Part shown: one piece after another, positions 19,706-28,357 of the stretch
Numbering within the stretch: the first letter of the stretch is position 1
Layout of the letters: the number at the start of each line of letters is the position of its first letter
Assembly (NCBI GenBank): GCA_016213625.1
Contig: JACQZZ010000001.1
Span: 1 to 64,000 of the forward strand
DNA: 64,000 bases
Direction of reading: 5' to 3'
Origin: Actinomycetota bacterium
GTDB taxonomy: Bacteria; Actinomycetota; Acidimicrobiia; Acidimicrobiales; Ilumatobacteraceae
Translations under genes and position numbers: made by a program
Notes under the pieces: model-generated
Database searches by the model: none
The model's input: the letters and a program-made list of their open reading frames with translations, nothing else
Told to the model about the DNA's origin: nothing

Positions 19706-20490
19706 ACGCGACCGTCCGTCTCCGCAACGCACTCGCGGTGGTGCTGCCGCCGTTGGTGCTGGGGGTGCTGTTCCTCGCCGCGTGGCAGGCGTGGGTGGTC
19801 GTCAGCGACGTGCAGCCGTTCGTCATCCCGCGGCCCACCGACATCTGGCGGTCGTTCATCGACGACTTCGATCTGGTGTGGAAGGCCAGCGTCGTCACCG
19901 GCATGAACGCCCTCGTCGGTCTCGTGCTCGGTTCCCTCATCGGGTTCGTCGTGGCCGTGCTCACCAATCGCTTCGCGTTCGTCAGCGATCTGGTGAACCC
20001 GCTGGCCATCACCGTGGCAGCCATCCCGGCCGTCGTCATCGTCGGCGTGCTGAACAACATGTACTCGCTCGACAGTCAGATCCCGCGACGCATCATGGTG
20101 ACCATCTCGGTGTTCTTCGTGGTGTTCGTACAGGTCACCAAGGGCCTGCGCCAGAACGACGCGACACAGATGGAACTGATGCGGTCGTACGCGGCATCGC
20201 CGTTCGACACCCTCAAGAAGGTGCGGCTCCCGAACACGATGCCGTTCTTCTTCACCGGCGTGCGCACCGCGGCGCCGCTCGCACTCATCATCGCCCTCGT
20301 GTCGGAGTACTTCGGCGGCACGCAGGACGGCCTCGGCAGCAAGATCTCGGGTACCTTGAACGGATCGAACAAAGCGCTGGGGTTCGCCTATGTCCTGGGC
20401 GGAGCGCTCGTGGGCCTGCTGTTCTTCGCGGGCTCCAACCTCTTGGAATACCTCGTCGTCCCGTGGCGTCGGCGCGGTCGTTCCAAGTGA
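19702..20490 (+). CDS. ABC transporter permease, second subunit
   Basis: A 262-residue permease with about six membrane segments and the EAA loop SYAASPFDTLKKVRLPNTMPFFF. It begins with GTG 19702, overlapping the ATPase stop. It is not a close copy of the first permease; the FVIPRPTDIWRSF segment near the N-terminus is typical of SsuC-like proteins. Two permease genes with one ATPase gene indicate a heteromeric membrane channel. Confidence 0.87.
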   Translation: MNATVRLRNALAVVLPPLVLGVLFLAAWQAWVVVSDVQPFVIPRPTDIWRSFIDDFDLVWKASVVTGMNALVGLVLGSLIGFVVAVLTNRFAFVSDLVNPLAITVAAIPAVVIVGVLNNMYSLDSQIPRRIMVTISVFFVVFVQVTKGLRQNDATQMELMRSYAASPFDTLKKVRLPNTMPFFFTGVRTAAPLALIIALVSEYFGGTQDGLGSKISGTLNGSNKALGFAYVLGGALVGLLFFAGSNLLEYLVVPWRRRGRSK

Positions 20491-20543
20491 ACACAACCAC
20501 CATCAACCAGCAACACAACCAACAGAGAACAAGGGGAGGGACA

Positions 20544-21791
20544 ATGCGACACGGACGTGCGGCCAAACTGGCTGCCATCGTTTCACTCGCCGGTCTGCTC
20601 GTGGCCGCGTGCGGCGACGACGAGAGCAGCAGCGACACCACGGCTGCGGCCGGGGGCACCGAGACCACTGCTGCGGCCGGCGGATCCGACACCACGGCAG
20701 CTGCCGGCGGTGACACGGGCGCCGGACTCGCGGTCGACGTCGCGTCGTGCACCGCACCGGAGGGCGCCAAGGTGAAGCTGCAGCTGCAGTGGGTCACCCA
20801 GGCACAGTTCGCCGGGTACTTCGCTGCCGTGGACCAGGGCTTCTACGAGAAGGCCGGACTCGACGTGGAGATCGTCGAAGGCGGCGTCGACATTCCGCCG
20901 CAGAAGACGCTCGCGTCGGGCGCGGTCGACTTCGCCATCTCGTGGGTGCCCAAGGCGCTCGCCGAGCGTGAAGCAGGCGCCAAGGTCACCAACATCGCCC
21001 AGGTGTTCCAGCGCAGCGGCACGCTGCAGGTGAGCTTCAAGGACAAGAACATCACGTCGGCCGCCGACTTCAAGGGCAAGAAGATCGGCAACTGGGGCTT
21101 CGGCAACGAGTACGAGATCTTCGCTGCGCTGTCGAAGGCCGGCCTCGATCCCGCCAGCGATGTCACCCTGCTCCAGCAGAACTTCGACATGAATGGTCTG
21201 CTCTCGGGCGAGATCGACGCTGCCGAGGCGATGACCTACAACGAGTACGCACAGGTGCTCGAGGCCATCAACCCCGACACGGGTGCGCTCTACCAGCCCG
21301 AGGACCTCAACGTCGTCTCGTACGAGGACGAGGGCGTGGGCATGTTGCAGGACGCCATCTGGGCCGACGAGACCCGTCTCAGCGACCCGGCGTACTGCGG
21401 TCAGGCCGTGGCGTTCGTGAAGGCCTCGCTCGAGGGTTGGGCCTACTGCCGCGACAACGCCCAGGCATGCGCCGACATCGTGGTGGCCAAGGGCTCGAAG
21501 CTCGGTGCCACGCACCAGCTGTGGCAGATGAACGAGGTCAACAAGCTCATCTGGCCGGCCGAGGGTGGCGTGGGTGTCATCGACACCGCTGCCTGGGACC
21601 GCACGGTGGAGATCGCCAGCGGCACCAAGAACCTCGACGGTGCGACGGTCCTCACCAAGGCTCCCGACGCCACCTCGTGGACGAACGACATCGTCAACGA
21701 AGCCGTCAAGCTGCTCACCGCTGATGGCGTCGACGTGAACGGTTCCTCGTTCGCCCCTATCGAGGTCACGCTCACCGAGGGCGGCGCCTGA
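20544..21791 (+). CDS. ABC transporter substrate-binding lipoprotein (NMT1/THI5-like)
   Basis: A 415-residue extracytoplasmic binding protein. The lipobox LLVAACG is followed by a linker in which Thr-Thr-Ala-Ala-Ala-Gly-Gly units repeat three times (about residues 32-58). The binding domain then begins at KVKLQLQWVTQAQFAGYF, and YAAVDQGFYEKAGLDVEI-like text is characteristic of the NMT1/THI5 family, whose members bind pyrimidine-like thiamine precursors among others. A strong ribosome site (AAGGGGAGGG) precedes ATG 20544. It is the last gene of the operon and is followed by a clear terminator hairpin. Confidence 0.88.
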   Translation: MRHGRAAKLAAIVSLAGLLVAACGDDESSSDTTAAAGGTETTAAAGGSDTTAAAGGDTGAGLAVDVASCTAPEGAKVKLQLQWVTQAQFAGYFAAVDQGFYEKAGLDVEIVEGGVDIPPQKTLASGAVDFAISWVPKALAEREAGAKVTNIAQVFQRSGTLQVSFKDKNITSAADFKGKKIGNWGFGNEYEIFAALSKAGLDPASDVTLLQQNFDMNGLLSGEIDAAEAMTYNEYAQVLEAINPDTGALYQPEDLNVVSYEDEGVGMLQDAIWADETRLSDPAYCGQAVAFVKASLEGWAYCRDNAQACADIVVAKGSKLGATHQLWQMNEVNKLIWPAEGGVGVIDTAAWDRTVEIASGTKNLDGATVLTKAPDATSWTNDIVNEAVKLLTADGVDVNGSSFAPIEVTLTEGGA

Positions 21792-21828
21792 CCGTCGTCG
21801 GACGCATCGAATGATGCCATCGAATCAG

Positions 21829-21860
21829 AAGGGGCGGGTCGCTTCGGCGGCCCGCCCCTT
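21829..21860 (+). terminator. rho-independent-type terminator after the ABC importer operon
   Basis: AAGGGGCGGG (21829-21838) pairs perfectly with CCCGCCCCTT (21851-21860), giving a 10-bp stem. It separates the importer operon from korAB; the rest of the gap holds only the approach to korA. Confidence 0.75.
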
Positions 21861-22021
21861 CTCGCGTCGGTCGAGGCGTCCGCCGTGGGTCCCGGAAGGC
21901 GTGGGACCTTGGTCACGAAGTTGGCGGCGGCGTCCGTGCCACCACGTATTCGCGGGCCCTGCGGTATATGGTTCGCGTCACGCGGACGACGATGGCGCCG
22001 TCCCTCTCATGGAGGTGGCCA

Positions 22022-23890
22022 ATGACGGACACCGAAGAACGACAGGACCGACAGCCCGAGCAGATCTCGCACGTCGTCGTCCGGTTCGCGGGCGATTCCG
22101 GCGACGGTATGCAGTTGACGGGCGATCGATTCACGTCGGTCTCCGCACTGTTCGGGAACGATCTGTCGACGTTCCCCGACTACCCGGCAGAGATTCGTGC
22201 CCCAGCGGGCACGGTCAACGGCGTCTCGAGTTTCCAGGTCCACATCTCGGACCACGACATCACCACACCGGGCGACGCGCCGAACGTGCTCGTCGTGATG
22301 AACCCCGCAGCACTCAAGGCCGACCTCCATCGCCTCGAGCAGGGCGGGTTGTTGATCATCAACACCGATGCCTTCGAAGAGCGCGACCTGCACAAGGCCG
22401 GCTACGACCACAACCCGCTGCACGACGACTTTCTGTCGCAGTACCGAGTCGTGGAGATCCCGATGACCACGCTCACCCAGCGCGCCACCGAGCCGCTGGG
22501 CGTGAAGCCGCGCGACGCCGAGCGGTCGAAGAACCTGTTCGCGCTCGGTCTGGTGAGCTGGCTCTACTCGCGGCCCACCGAACCCACCATCGCCTGGATC
22601 GAGAACAAGTTCAAGGACCTCGTGAAGGAGAGCAACCTCGCCGCGTTCCGCGCCGGGTTCGCCTTCGGTGAGACCACCGAGTTGTTCGACCACCCGTACG
22701 AGGTGAAGCCGGCGCAACTGCCGGCCGGCGAGTACACCAACATCACCGGCAACGTGGCGTTGGCGTGGGGCCTGGTGGCTGCCGGGCAACTGGCGAAGCT
22801 GCCGGTGTTCCTGGGCAGCTATCCCATCACCCCGGCCAGCGACATCCTCCACGAGCTGTCCAAGCACAAGCACTTCGGTGTGCGCACCGTGCAGGCGGAA
22901 GACGAGATCGCAGCCGCCGGTATGGCGCTCGGTTCGGCGTTCGCCGGTCATCTCGGCGTCACCACCACCAGTGGTCCGGGTGTGGCGCTGAAGAGCGAGA
23001 CCATGAGCCTCGCCGTGTCGTTGGAGCTGCCGCTCATCCTGGTCGACATCCAGCGCGGTGGGCCGTCCACCGGCTTGCCCACCAAGACCGAAGCGGCCGA
23101 CCTCAACATCGCGATGTTCGGTCGTCATGGCGAGGCCCCGTTGCCCATCGTGGCGGCGTACAGCCCGGCCAACTGCTTCGACGCTGCCATCGAGGCCGCC
23201 CGCATCGCGCTGAAGTACCGCACGCCGGTCATCCTCCTCAGCGACGGCTACCTGGCCAACGGCTCCGAGCCCTGGAAGCTGCCCGTGCCCGAGGACCTGC
23301 CCGACATCTCGGTGTCGTTCCAGACCGAGATGAACCACACCGACGCTGAGGGCAACCCGGAGTACTGGCCCTACCTGCGCGACCCCGACACGTTGGCTCG
23401 CCCGTGGGCCATCCCCGGCACCCCTGGTCTGATGCACCGCGTGGGTGGCATCGAGAAGCAGGACGGCAGCGGCAACATCGACTACTCGCCGGCCAACCAC
23501 TCGAAGATGGTGCACCTGCGTGCCGACAAGATCGCCGGCATCGCCGCCGACATCCCGCCGGCCACCATCACCGGCGACGCCGACGCCGACGTGGTGCTGC
23601 TCGGGTGGGGGTCCACGTGGGCGGCCATCGACGCAGCGGTGCAGCGCACGCGCCGTGCCGGCACCAAGGTGGCCTGGATCCACCTCACCCACCTCAACCC
23701 CTGGCCGCCGAACCTCGGCGACCTGTTGCGACCGTTCAAGAGAATCCTCGTCCCCGAGCTGAACATGGGGCAGTTGTGCCGCCTGGTGCGGGCCGAGTAC
23801 CTCGTCGACGCCACACCCATCACCAAGGTGCAGGGATTGCCCTTCACCTCGGCCGAACTCGAAGCTGCCATTCAGGAGGCCCTGTCGTGA
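22022..23890 (+). CDS. korA: 2-oxoglutarate:ferredoxin oxidoreductase, alpha subunit (gamma-alpha fusion)
   Basis: A 622-residue subunit of the CoA-acylating oxoglutarate oxidoreductase, which makes succinyl-CoA, CO2 and reduced ferredoxin. The N-terminal gamma domain (about 1-200; VVVRFAGDSGDGMQLTG) is fused to the alpha domain (FLGSYPITPASDILHEL, then DIQRGGPSTGLPTKTEAADL). This arrangement is as in mycobacterial KorA. GGAGGTGG before ATG 22022 marks the start. It overlaps korB by 4 bases. The enzyme would complete an oxygen-tolerant TCA cycle without a lipoate-dependent complex. Confidence 0.93.
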   Translation: MTDTEERQDRQPEQISHVVVRFAGDSGDGMQLTGDRFTSVSALFGNDLSTFPDYPAEIRAPAGTVNGVSSFQVHISDHDITTPGDAPNVLVVMNPAALKADLHRLEQGGLLIINTDAFEERDLHKAGYDHNPLHDDFLSQYRVVEIPMTTLTQRATEPLGVKPRDAERSKNLFALGLVSWLYSRPTEPTIAWIENKFKDLVKESNLAAFRAGFAFGETTELFDHPYEVKPAQLPAGEYTNITGNVALAWGLVAAGQLAKLPVFLGSYPITPASDILHELSKHKHFGVRTVQAEDEIAAAGMALGSAFAGHLGVTTTSGPGVALKSETMSLAVSLELPLILVDIQRGGPSTGLPTKTEAADLNIAMFGRHGEAPLPIVAAYSPANCFDAAIEAARIALKYRTPVILLSDGYLANGSEPWKLPVPEDLPDISVSFQTEMNHTDAEGNPEYWPYLRDPDTLARPWAIPGTPGLMHRVGGIEKQDGSGNIDYSPANHSKMVHLRADKIAGIAADIPPATITGDADADVVLLGWGSTWAAIDAAVQRTRRAGTKVAWIHLTHLNPWPPNLGDLLRPFKRILVPELNMGQLCRLVRAEYLVDATPITKVQGLPFTSAELEAAIQEALS

Positions 23891-24909
23891 GTGACACGAT
23901 CGTTCCGCTCACCACCAAGAAGGACTGGATGAGCGACCAGGAGGTGCGCTGGTGCCCCGGCTGCGGCGACTACGGCATCATGCAGGCCGTGCAGCAGCTG
24001 ATGCCCGACCTGGGCATCGCGCCGGAGAACACGGTGTTCATCAGCGGCATCGGCTGCAGCAGCCGATTCCCGTATTACATGAACACCTACGGCATGCACA
24101 GCATCCACGGTCGTGCACCTGCCATCGCCACCGGGGTGGCCGTGGCCCGGCCCGACCTCGACGTGTGGGTCATCACCGGCGACGGCGACTCGCTGTCCAT
24201 CGGTGGCAACCACCTCATCCATGCGTTGCGCCGCAACGTGAACCTCACCATCCTGCTCTTCAACAACCGCATCTACGGTCTCACGAAGGGGCAGTACTCG
24301 CCCACGAGCGAGACGGGCAAGGTCACCAAGAGCACGCCCATGGGGTCCATCGACCATCCGTTCAACCCGCTCAGCGTGGCGTTGGGTGCCGAGGCGTCGT
24401 TCGTGGCGCGCACGCACGACCTCGACCGCAAGCACATGATGGAAGTGTTCCGGCAGGCGCATGCCCACAAGGGCGCGTCGTTCGTCGAGATCTTCCAGAA
24501 CTGCAACGTGTTCAACGACTCGGCCTTCGACGACATCACCAGCCGCAACGCGCGCGAAGAGATGATGATCGATCTCAAGCACGGCCAGCCCATCCGCTTC
24601 GGCGCCGACGGCCACAAGGGCGTGGTCATGGGTTCCGACGGTCAGCTGCGCATCATGGAAGTGGCCGACGTGGGCGAGGACGCACTGCTCGTCCACGACG
24701 CTCACCGCGAAGACCCGGGTCTTGCGTTCGCGTTGGCTCGTCTCTCGCACGACGATCACTCGGCCACGCCGTTCGGTGTGTTCCGCGACGTGCAGCGTGG
24801 CGACTACGGCTCGATGGTGGGCGCACAGCTGGCGCAGGCCAGCGAGAAGAAGGGCCCCGGCGACCTGCACGCGCTGTTGCGCAGCAACGGCACCTGGAGC
24901 GTCGACTGA
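23887..24909 (+). CDS. korB: 2-oxoglutarate:ferredoxin oxidoreductase, beta subunit
   Basis: A 340-residue thiamine-diphosphate-binding subunit. The motif ITGDGDSLSIGGNHLIHAL followed by LLFNNRIYGLTKGQYSPT holds TPP and magnesium. WCPGCGDYGIM near the start and CSSRFPYYMNTYG carry the cysteines typical of the KorB cluster-binding region. GTG 23887 overlaps the korA stop as GTGA. The electron acceptor would be a ferredoxin; one stands alone at 59.5 kb. Its stop lies 3 bases from the stop of the convergent DUF2786 gene. Confidence 0.93.
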   Translation: MSDTIVPLTTKKDWMSDQEVRWCPGCGDYGIMQAVQQLMPDLGIAPENTVFISGIGCSSRFPYYMNTYGMHSIHGRAPAIATGVAVARPDLDVWVITGDGDSLSIGGNHLIHALRRNVNLTILLFNNRIYGLTKGQYSPTSETGKVTKSTPMGSIDHPFNPLSVALGAEASFVARTHDLDRKHMMEVFRQAHAHKGASFVEIFQNCNVFNDSAFDDITSRNAREEMMIDLKHGQPIRFGADGHKGVVMGSDGQLRIMEVADVGEDALLVHDAHREDPGLAFALARLSHDDHSATPFGVFRDVQRGDYGSMVGAQLAQASEKKGPGDLHALLRSNGTWSVD

Positions 24910-24912
24910 CCC

Positions 24913-26049
24913 TCAGCCCTCGGTGAGCGCCGCGCCGGCCCCGATGTCGGCGCGGTCGGCTGCCGCGCGGCCGGCGTGCCAGCCCTCGGCGCTGTAGCGC
25001 TTGGCCTTCATCGCCACCGTGTTCGGGAACGCCGCCTCGACGGCGCGCTCGACGGCCATCTCCTTGGCGGCGAGCACCGGTGCCAACGCCGAGCCGTACT
25101 GCTCGGTCGCCTCGGTGCGCACGGTGGACGTGGCGGCCCTCAGCCGCTCGGCGATGCGATCGGCGAACGACACCAGGAACGCCCGGCGGAACGATGCGGT
25201 GCGCAGGTACTTGTCGTGCGCGGTGGCCACCGCGGAGGCGTGGGTGGCCTGCACGAGCAGCGAGGTGAACAGCATCTCGGTGAGCTGCACATCGACCGGG
25301 AAGCCCATGACGGTGCAGAACCCGGGCTGCGCCGACCACACACTGCGGGCGCCGTTCACGCGGGCGATCATGCCGAGGAACAGTGCCTTTTCGTCGGCGT
25401 ACGGGTTGTCGATGTGCACGCGCCGCTGGGCCACGCCGGCGTGGCTGCCCGCGCCGGCCGCAGACGCAGCGAGCATCGCGGTGTCGATGCTGTGGCGGGC
25501 CATGAGCTCCTGTGCCTTGGCGGTGAACGCCTCTGCCTCCGCCTCGAAGTCGGTGCTCTCGGCCTTTGCCAACAGGGCGCGGATGGTGTGGAGGGTTTTC
25601 GCGGGCACGTCGTCTCCGACGGCCTTCACCGGTGCGACGCCTCGATTCGAGTTGCCCCACTTCGACGGGGGCGCGCCGAGCAGCGGCAGCACTCGGCTGA
25701 GCGTCAGCAAGACGTTGAGAAACGATCCCATGGAGGTCGCTTCATCGGGGTCGAGCTTTTCGGTGCGCGCCCACCGCTCGACCACCACGCCGTGACCACC
25801 CACGATGGTGCCGTCGGCGGGGGAGTACACCCCGAGCTCGTCGAGTTGGGCGAGCCATTCGTGTGGGGCTCGGGTGACGGCGTCGTGCTGACGCGAATGG
25901 CGGGCGATGAGGCCGAGGGTGAGCCGGACATGGCGTTGCGAACACTCACGCCGCACGAAGTGCGCGAGGTCGGCCGGTTGCCACCCGTGCTCGAAGATGT
26001 TGTCGATGCTGCCCTGCAGGCGAGCGTCGATCTCGTCGTAGATACCCAT
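24913..26049 (-). CDS. DUF2786 domain-containing protein
   Basis: A 378-residue soluble protein of unknown function. The DUF2786 signature is seen at about residues 160-205, in IRALLAKAESTDFEAEAEAF and KAQELMARHSID. The C-terminal part is rich in charged helices. Start ATG 26049 yields MGIYDEIDARLQ; the frame remains open well upstream into the aminotransferase gene, but that is a shadow. Such proteins are common singletons in actinobacteria. Neighbours give no functional hint. Confidence 0.75.
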   Translation of the reverse strand: MGIYDEIDARLQGSIDNIFEHGWQPADLAHFVRRECSQRHVRLTLGLIARHSRQHDAVTRAPHEWLAQLDELGVYSPADGTIVGGHGVVVERWARTEKLDPDEATSMGSFLNVLLTLSRVLPLLGAPPSKWGNSNRGVAPVKAVGDDVPAKTLHTIRALLAKAESTDFEAEAEAFTAKAQELMARHSIDTAMLAASAAGAGSHAGVAQRRVHIDNPYADEKALFLGMIARVNGARSVWSAQPGFCTVMGFPVDVQLTEMLFTSLLVQATHASAVATAHDKYLRTASFRRAFLVSFADRIAERLRAATSTVRTEATEQYGSALAPVLAAKEMAVERAVEAAFPNTVAMKAKRYSAEGWHAGRAAADRADIGAGAALTEG

Positions 26050-26090
26050 GGGCGGGAGCGTGCCAGAAGGGCGCGCGAGAGTTGCCCGGC

Positions 26091-27458
26091 TCAGCCCGTG
26101 TAGTACTGATCGGAGATGGTGAGCGCCTCGTCGATGATGGCCAGGCCCTCTTCGATCTGGTCGGCCGTGGTGTTGCACGGCGGCGTGACGTGCAGGCGGT
26201 TGAAGTGGGTGAACGGCCACAGCCCCTTGCTCTTGCAGGCGGCCAGCAGTTCCATCATCGGCTTGGCGTCGGGGCCGGCAGCGTTGTACGGCACCATCGG
26301 CTCGCGGGTCTCGCGGTTCTTCACCAGCTCGATGGCCCAGAACACGCCCATGCCGCGCACGTCGCCCACCGACGGGTGGTTGGCCTTCAGCTTCTCGAGG
26401 CCCGGGCGGATGACGTCCTCGCCCAGGGAGCGGGCGTGCTCGATGATGCCCTCGTCCTTGAAGATGTTGATGCTGGCGACGGCCGACGCGCAGGCGAGTG
26501 GGTGACCGGAGTAGGTGAGGCCGCCCGGGTAGGCGCGCTCGCGGAACGTGGCCGACACCTTGTCGCTGATGACCACGCCGCCGAGGGGCACGTAGCCGGA
26601 GTTGACGCCCTTGGCGAAGCACACCAGGTCGGGCTGCACGCCCCACTTCTGGAACGCGAACCACTCGCCGCAACGGCCGAAGCCGGCCATCACCTCGTCG
26701 CAGATCATCATGATGCCGTGGCGGTCGCAGCGCTCGCGGATGCCGGCCAGATAGCCGTCGGGCGGGACCAGGATGCCATTGGTGCCGACCACCGTCTCGA
26801 TGATGATGGCGGCCACGTTCTGGGCACCCTCCACCATGAGCACGTCGTCGAGGTGCTGCAGCGCGCGCTCGCACTCCTCGGCCTCGCTGGTGCTGTGGAA
26901 CGCGCTGCGGTACGGGTACGGACCCCAGAACTTCACCACGCCGGGCATGCCCGGTTCGCTGGGCCAACGGCGCGGGTCGCCGGTGAGCGTGATGGCGCCG
27001 TTGGTGGCGCCGTGGTAGCTGCGGTAGTGGTTGAGCACCTTGTGGCGCCCGGTGTGCAGGCGGGCCATGCGCACCGCGTTCTCGGTGGCCTCGGCGCCGC
27101 CGTTGGTGAAGAACACCATGTTCAAATCACAGTTCGGATCGTTGTTGGCTGCGACCTCGGTGATGAGGCGAGCGGCCTCGCTACGCGCGTCATTGGCGTG
27201 GAACGGGGCGATGGTGCACAGCCGGTCGACCTGCTCCTTGATGGCCGCAACGAGCTTCGGATGCTGGTGCCCGATGTTCATGTTCATCAGCTGCGCCGAG
27301 AAGTCGAGATAGCGGGTGCCGTCCTCGGTCCAGAAGTAGCTGCCCTCGGCACGTGAGACGACGAGCGGGTTGATCATCCCCTGCGCGCTCCACGAGTGGA
27401 ACACGTGCGCACGGTCGTTGGCGTAGGCGTCGGCGGGGTGGGTGTCGAGCACGGTCAT
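26091..27458 (-). CDS. class III PLP-dependent aminotransferase (candidate beta-alanine aminotransferase)
   Basis: A 455-residue omega-amino acid transaminase-type enzyme. The PLP lysine is in CFAKGVNSGYVPLGG, the cofactor phosphate loop in FFTNGGAEATENAVRMAR, and the cofactor-ring aspartate in MMICDEVMAGFGR. Class III enzymes often act on beta-alanine, GABA or similar omega-amines. With dihydropyrimidinase, ureidopropionase and malonate-semialdehyde dehydrogenase nearby, beta-alanine (or beta-aminoisobutyrate) is the best guess. ATG 27458 is chosen because a TACGAT -10 box lies exactly 7 nt upstream; ATG 27467 is the alternative. Confidence 0.82.
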   Translation of the reverse strand: MTVLDTHPADAYANDRAHVFHSWSAQGMINPLVVSRAEGSYFWTEDGTRYLDFSAQLMNMNIGHQHPKLVAAIKEQVDRLCTIAPFHANDARSEAARLITEVAANNDPNCDLNMVFFTNGGAEATENAVRMARLHTGRHKVLNHYRSYHGATNGAITLTGDPRRWPSEPGMPGVVKFWGPYPYRSAFHSTSEAEECERALQHLDDVLMVEGAQNVAAIIIETVVGTNGILVPPDGYLAGIRERCDRHGIMMICDEVMAGFGRCGEWFAFQKWGVQPDLVCFAKGVNSGYVPLGGVVISDKVSATFRERAYPGGLTYSGHPLACASAVASINIFKDEGIIEHARSLGEDVIRPGLEKLKANHPSVGDVRGMGVFWAIELVKNRETREPMVPYNAAGPDAKPMMELLAACKSKGLWPFTHFNRLHVTPPCNTTADQIEEGLAIIDEALTISDQYYTG

Positions 27459-27465
27459 GGGCGAC

Positions 27466-27471
27466 ATCGTA
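27466..27471 (-). promoter_or_regulatory. -10 box TACGAT of the aminotransferase gene
   Basis: A minus-strand TANNNT box ends 7 nt before ATG 27458 and overlaps the alternative ATG 27467, arguing for the internal start. Confidence 0.45.
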
Positions 27472-27502
27472 GTTGTCACACGCGATGGCGTACAGACCGC
27501 AC

Positions 27503-27518
27503 TTTGTGACCGTACAAA
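27503..27518. promoter_or_regulatory. inverted repeat TTTGT-N6-ACAAA in a divergent promoter region
   Basis: TTTGT (27503-27507) and ACAAA (27514-27518) are separated by 6 bp. This geometry resembles the ATTGT-N6-ACAAT pair by the MocR regulator at 12.8 kb. It lies about 35 bp upstream of the aminotransferase -10 box and could place that gene in the same regulon. Confidence 0.35.
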
Positions 27519-27549
27519 ATTCGCTCATCGGTGCCGCAGGCTGCTGCGC

Positions 27550-27555
27550 TACGTT
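27550..27555 (+). promoter_or_regulatory. -10 box TACGTT of the dienelactone hydrolase gene
   Basis: A TANNNT box ends 7 nt before ATG 27563. Confidence 0.45.
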
Positions 27556-27562
27556 CTGCCGC

Positions 27563-28240
27563 ATGGGAGACCGAATGGGAAACATCGTCACGTTCAAGAG
27601 CAACGGTCACACCTGCGACGGCTACATCGCCGGCTCCGGCCCCGGTGTGCTGGTCATCCAGGAGTGGTGGGGACTCGTTCCGCACATCAAGGACGTGGTC
27701 GACCGCTTCGCCGCCGCTGGGTTCACGGCCTTGGCGCCCGACCTGTACCACGGTGAGTCGTCCACCGAACCCGATGGCGCGGGCAAGTTGATGATGGCAC
27801 TCAACCTGGAGCAGGCAGGCAAGGACCTGAGCGGCGCGGTCGCGCTCCTGCAGGAACGTTCCGGGAACAACAAGGTCGGTGTGGTCGGCTACTGCATGGG
27901 CGGTGGGCTGGCGTTGGTCGTCGCCTCGCTGCGCCCCGATGCCGTGGCCGCGTGTGCGCCGTATTACGGCGTCATCCCGTGGGCGAGCGCGCAGCCCGAC
28001 TGGTCGGCCATCAGCGCCACCATCGAGGGCGAGTACGCCGAGTTCGACGACTACGCCGGCCCCGAGGCGAGCGCCGCGCTGCAGGAGCAACTGCGGTCGC
28101 TGGGCAAGACGGCGACGCTCCATGTGCACCCCGGCACGCATCACGCGTTCTTCAACGACGCTCGCCCCGAGGTCTACGACGCGGCGGCATCCGCCGCCGC
28201 ATGGGACCGCACGCTGGCGCTGTTCCGCAGCAGCCTCTGA
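27563..28240 (+). CDS. dienelactone hydrolase family protein
   Basis: A 225-residue alpha/beta hydrolase of the DLH type with a cysteine nucleophile in VGYCMGGGLAL and the catalytic histidine in GTHHAFFN. A Glu in VIQEWWGL matches the family residue that activates the cysteine. The enzyme hydrolyses dienelactones or related esters, and the physiological substrate is not evident from neighbours. ATG 27563 is placed 7 nt after a -10 box; ATG 27575 with GGGAGA upstream is an alternative. Upstream codons in the same frame are not thought to be coding. Confidence 0.82.
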   Translation: MGDRMGNIVTFKSNGHTCDGYIAGSGPGVLVIQEWWGLVPHIKDVVDRFAAAGFTALAPDLYHGESSTEPDGAGKLMMALNLEQAGKDLSGAVALLQERSGNNKVGVVGYCMGGGLALVVASLRPDAVAACAPYYGVIPWASAQPDWSAISATIEGEYAEFDDYAGPEASAALQEQLRSLGKTATLHVHPGTHHAFFNDARPEVYDAAASAAAWDRTLALFRSSL

Positions 28241-28326
28241 CTCTGGCCGTTGCACCAAGCCACCCATCGCCAACAGCGATAGGGGCATCTTGCATCATCG
28301 CTCGGGGAGTGACCTTGGTCCCTGTC

Positions 28327-28348
28327 GTGATACCCCTCTGGGTATCAC
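28327..28348. promoter_or_regulatory. perfect 9-bp inverted repeat, CsoR/CstR-like operator
   Basis: GTGATACCC (28327-28335) and GGGTATCAC (28340-28348) flank 4 bases. The TACCC...GGGTA core resembles operators of CsoR/RcnR/CstR-type repressors. The right arm contains TATCAC, a possible -10 box 9 nt before GTG 28358, so a bound protein would block transcription of the cytochrome/DUF2231 pair. Confidence 0.55.
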
Positions 28349-28357
28349 AATGGAGGC

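Noticed and set aside
22007..23692. A 561-residue minus-strand frame across korA
   Set aside because: It is antisense shadow of a conserved gene with His/Gly/Arg-rich translation.
22564..24909. Assigning korAB as pyruvate:ferredoxin oxidoreductase
   Set aside because: The two-subunit gamma-alpha plus beta layout and motifs fit the actinobacterial KorAB type; no delta 2x4Fe-4S subunit is present.
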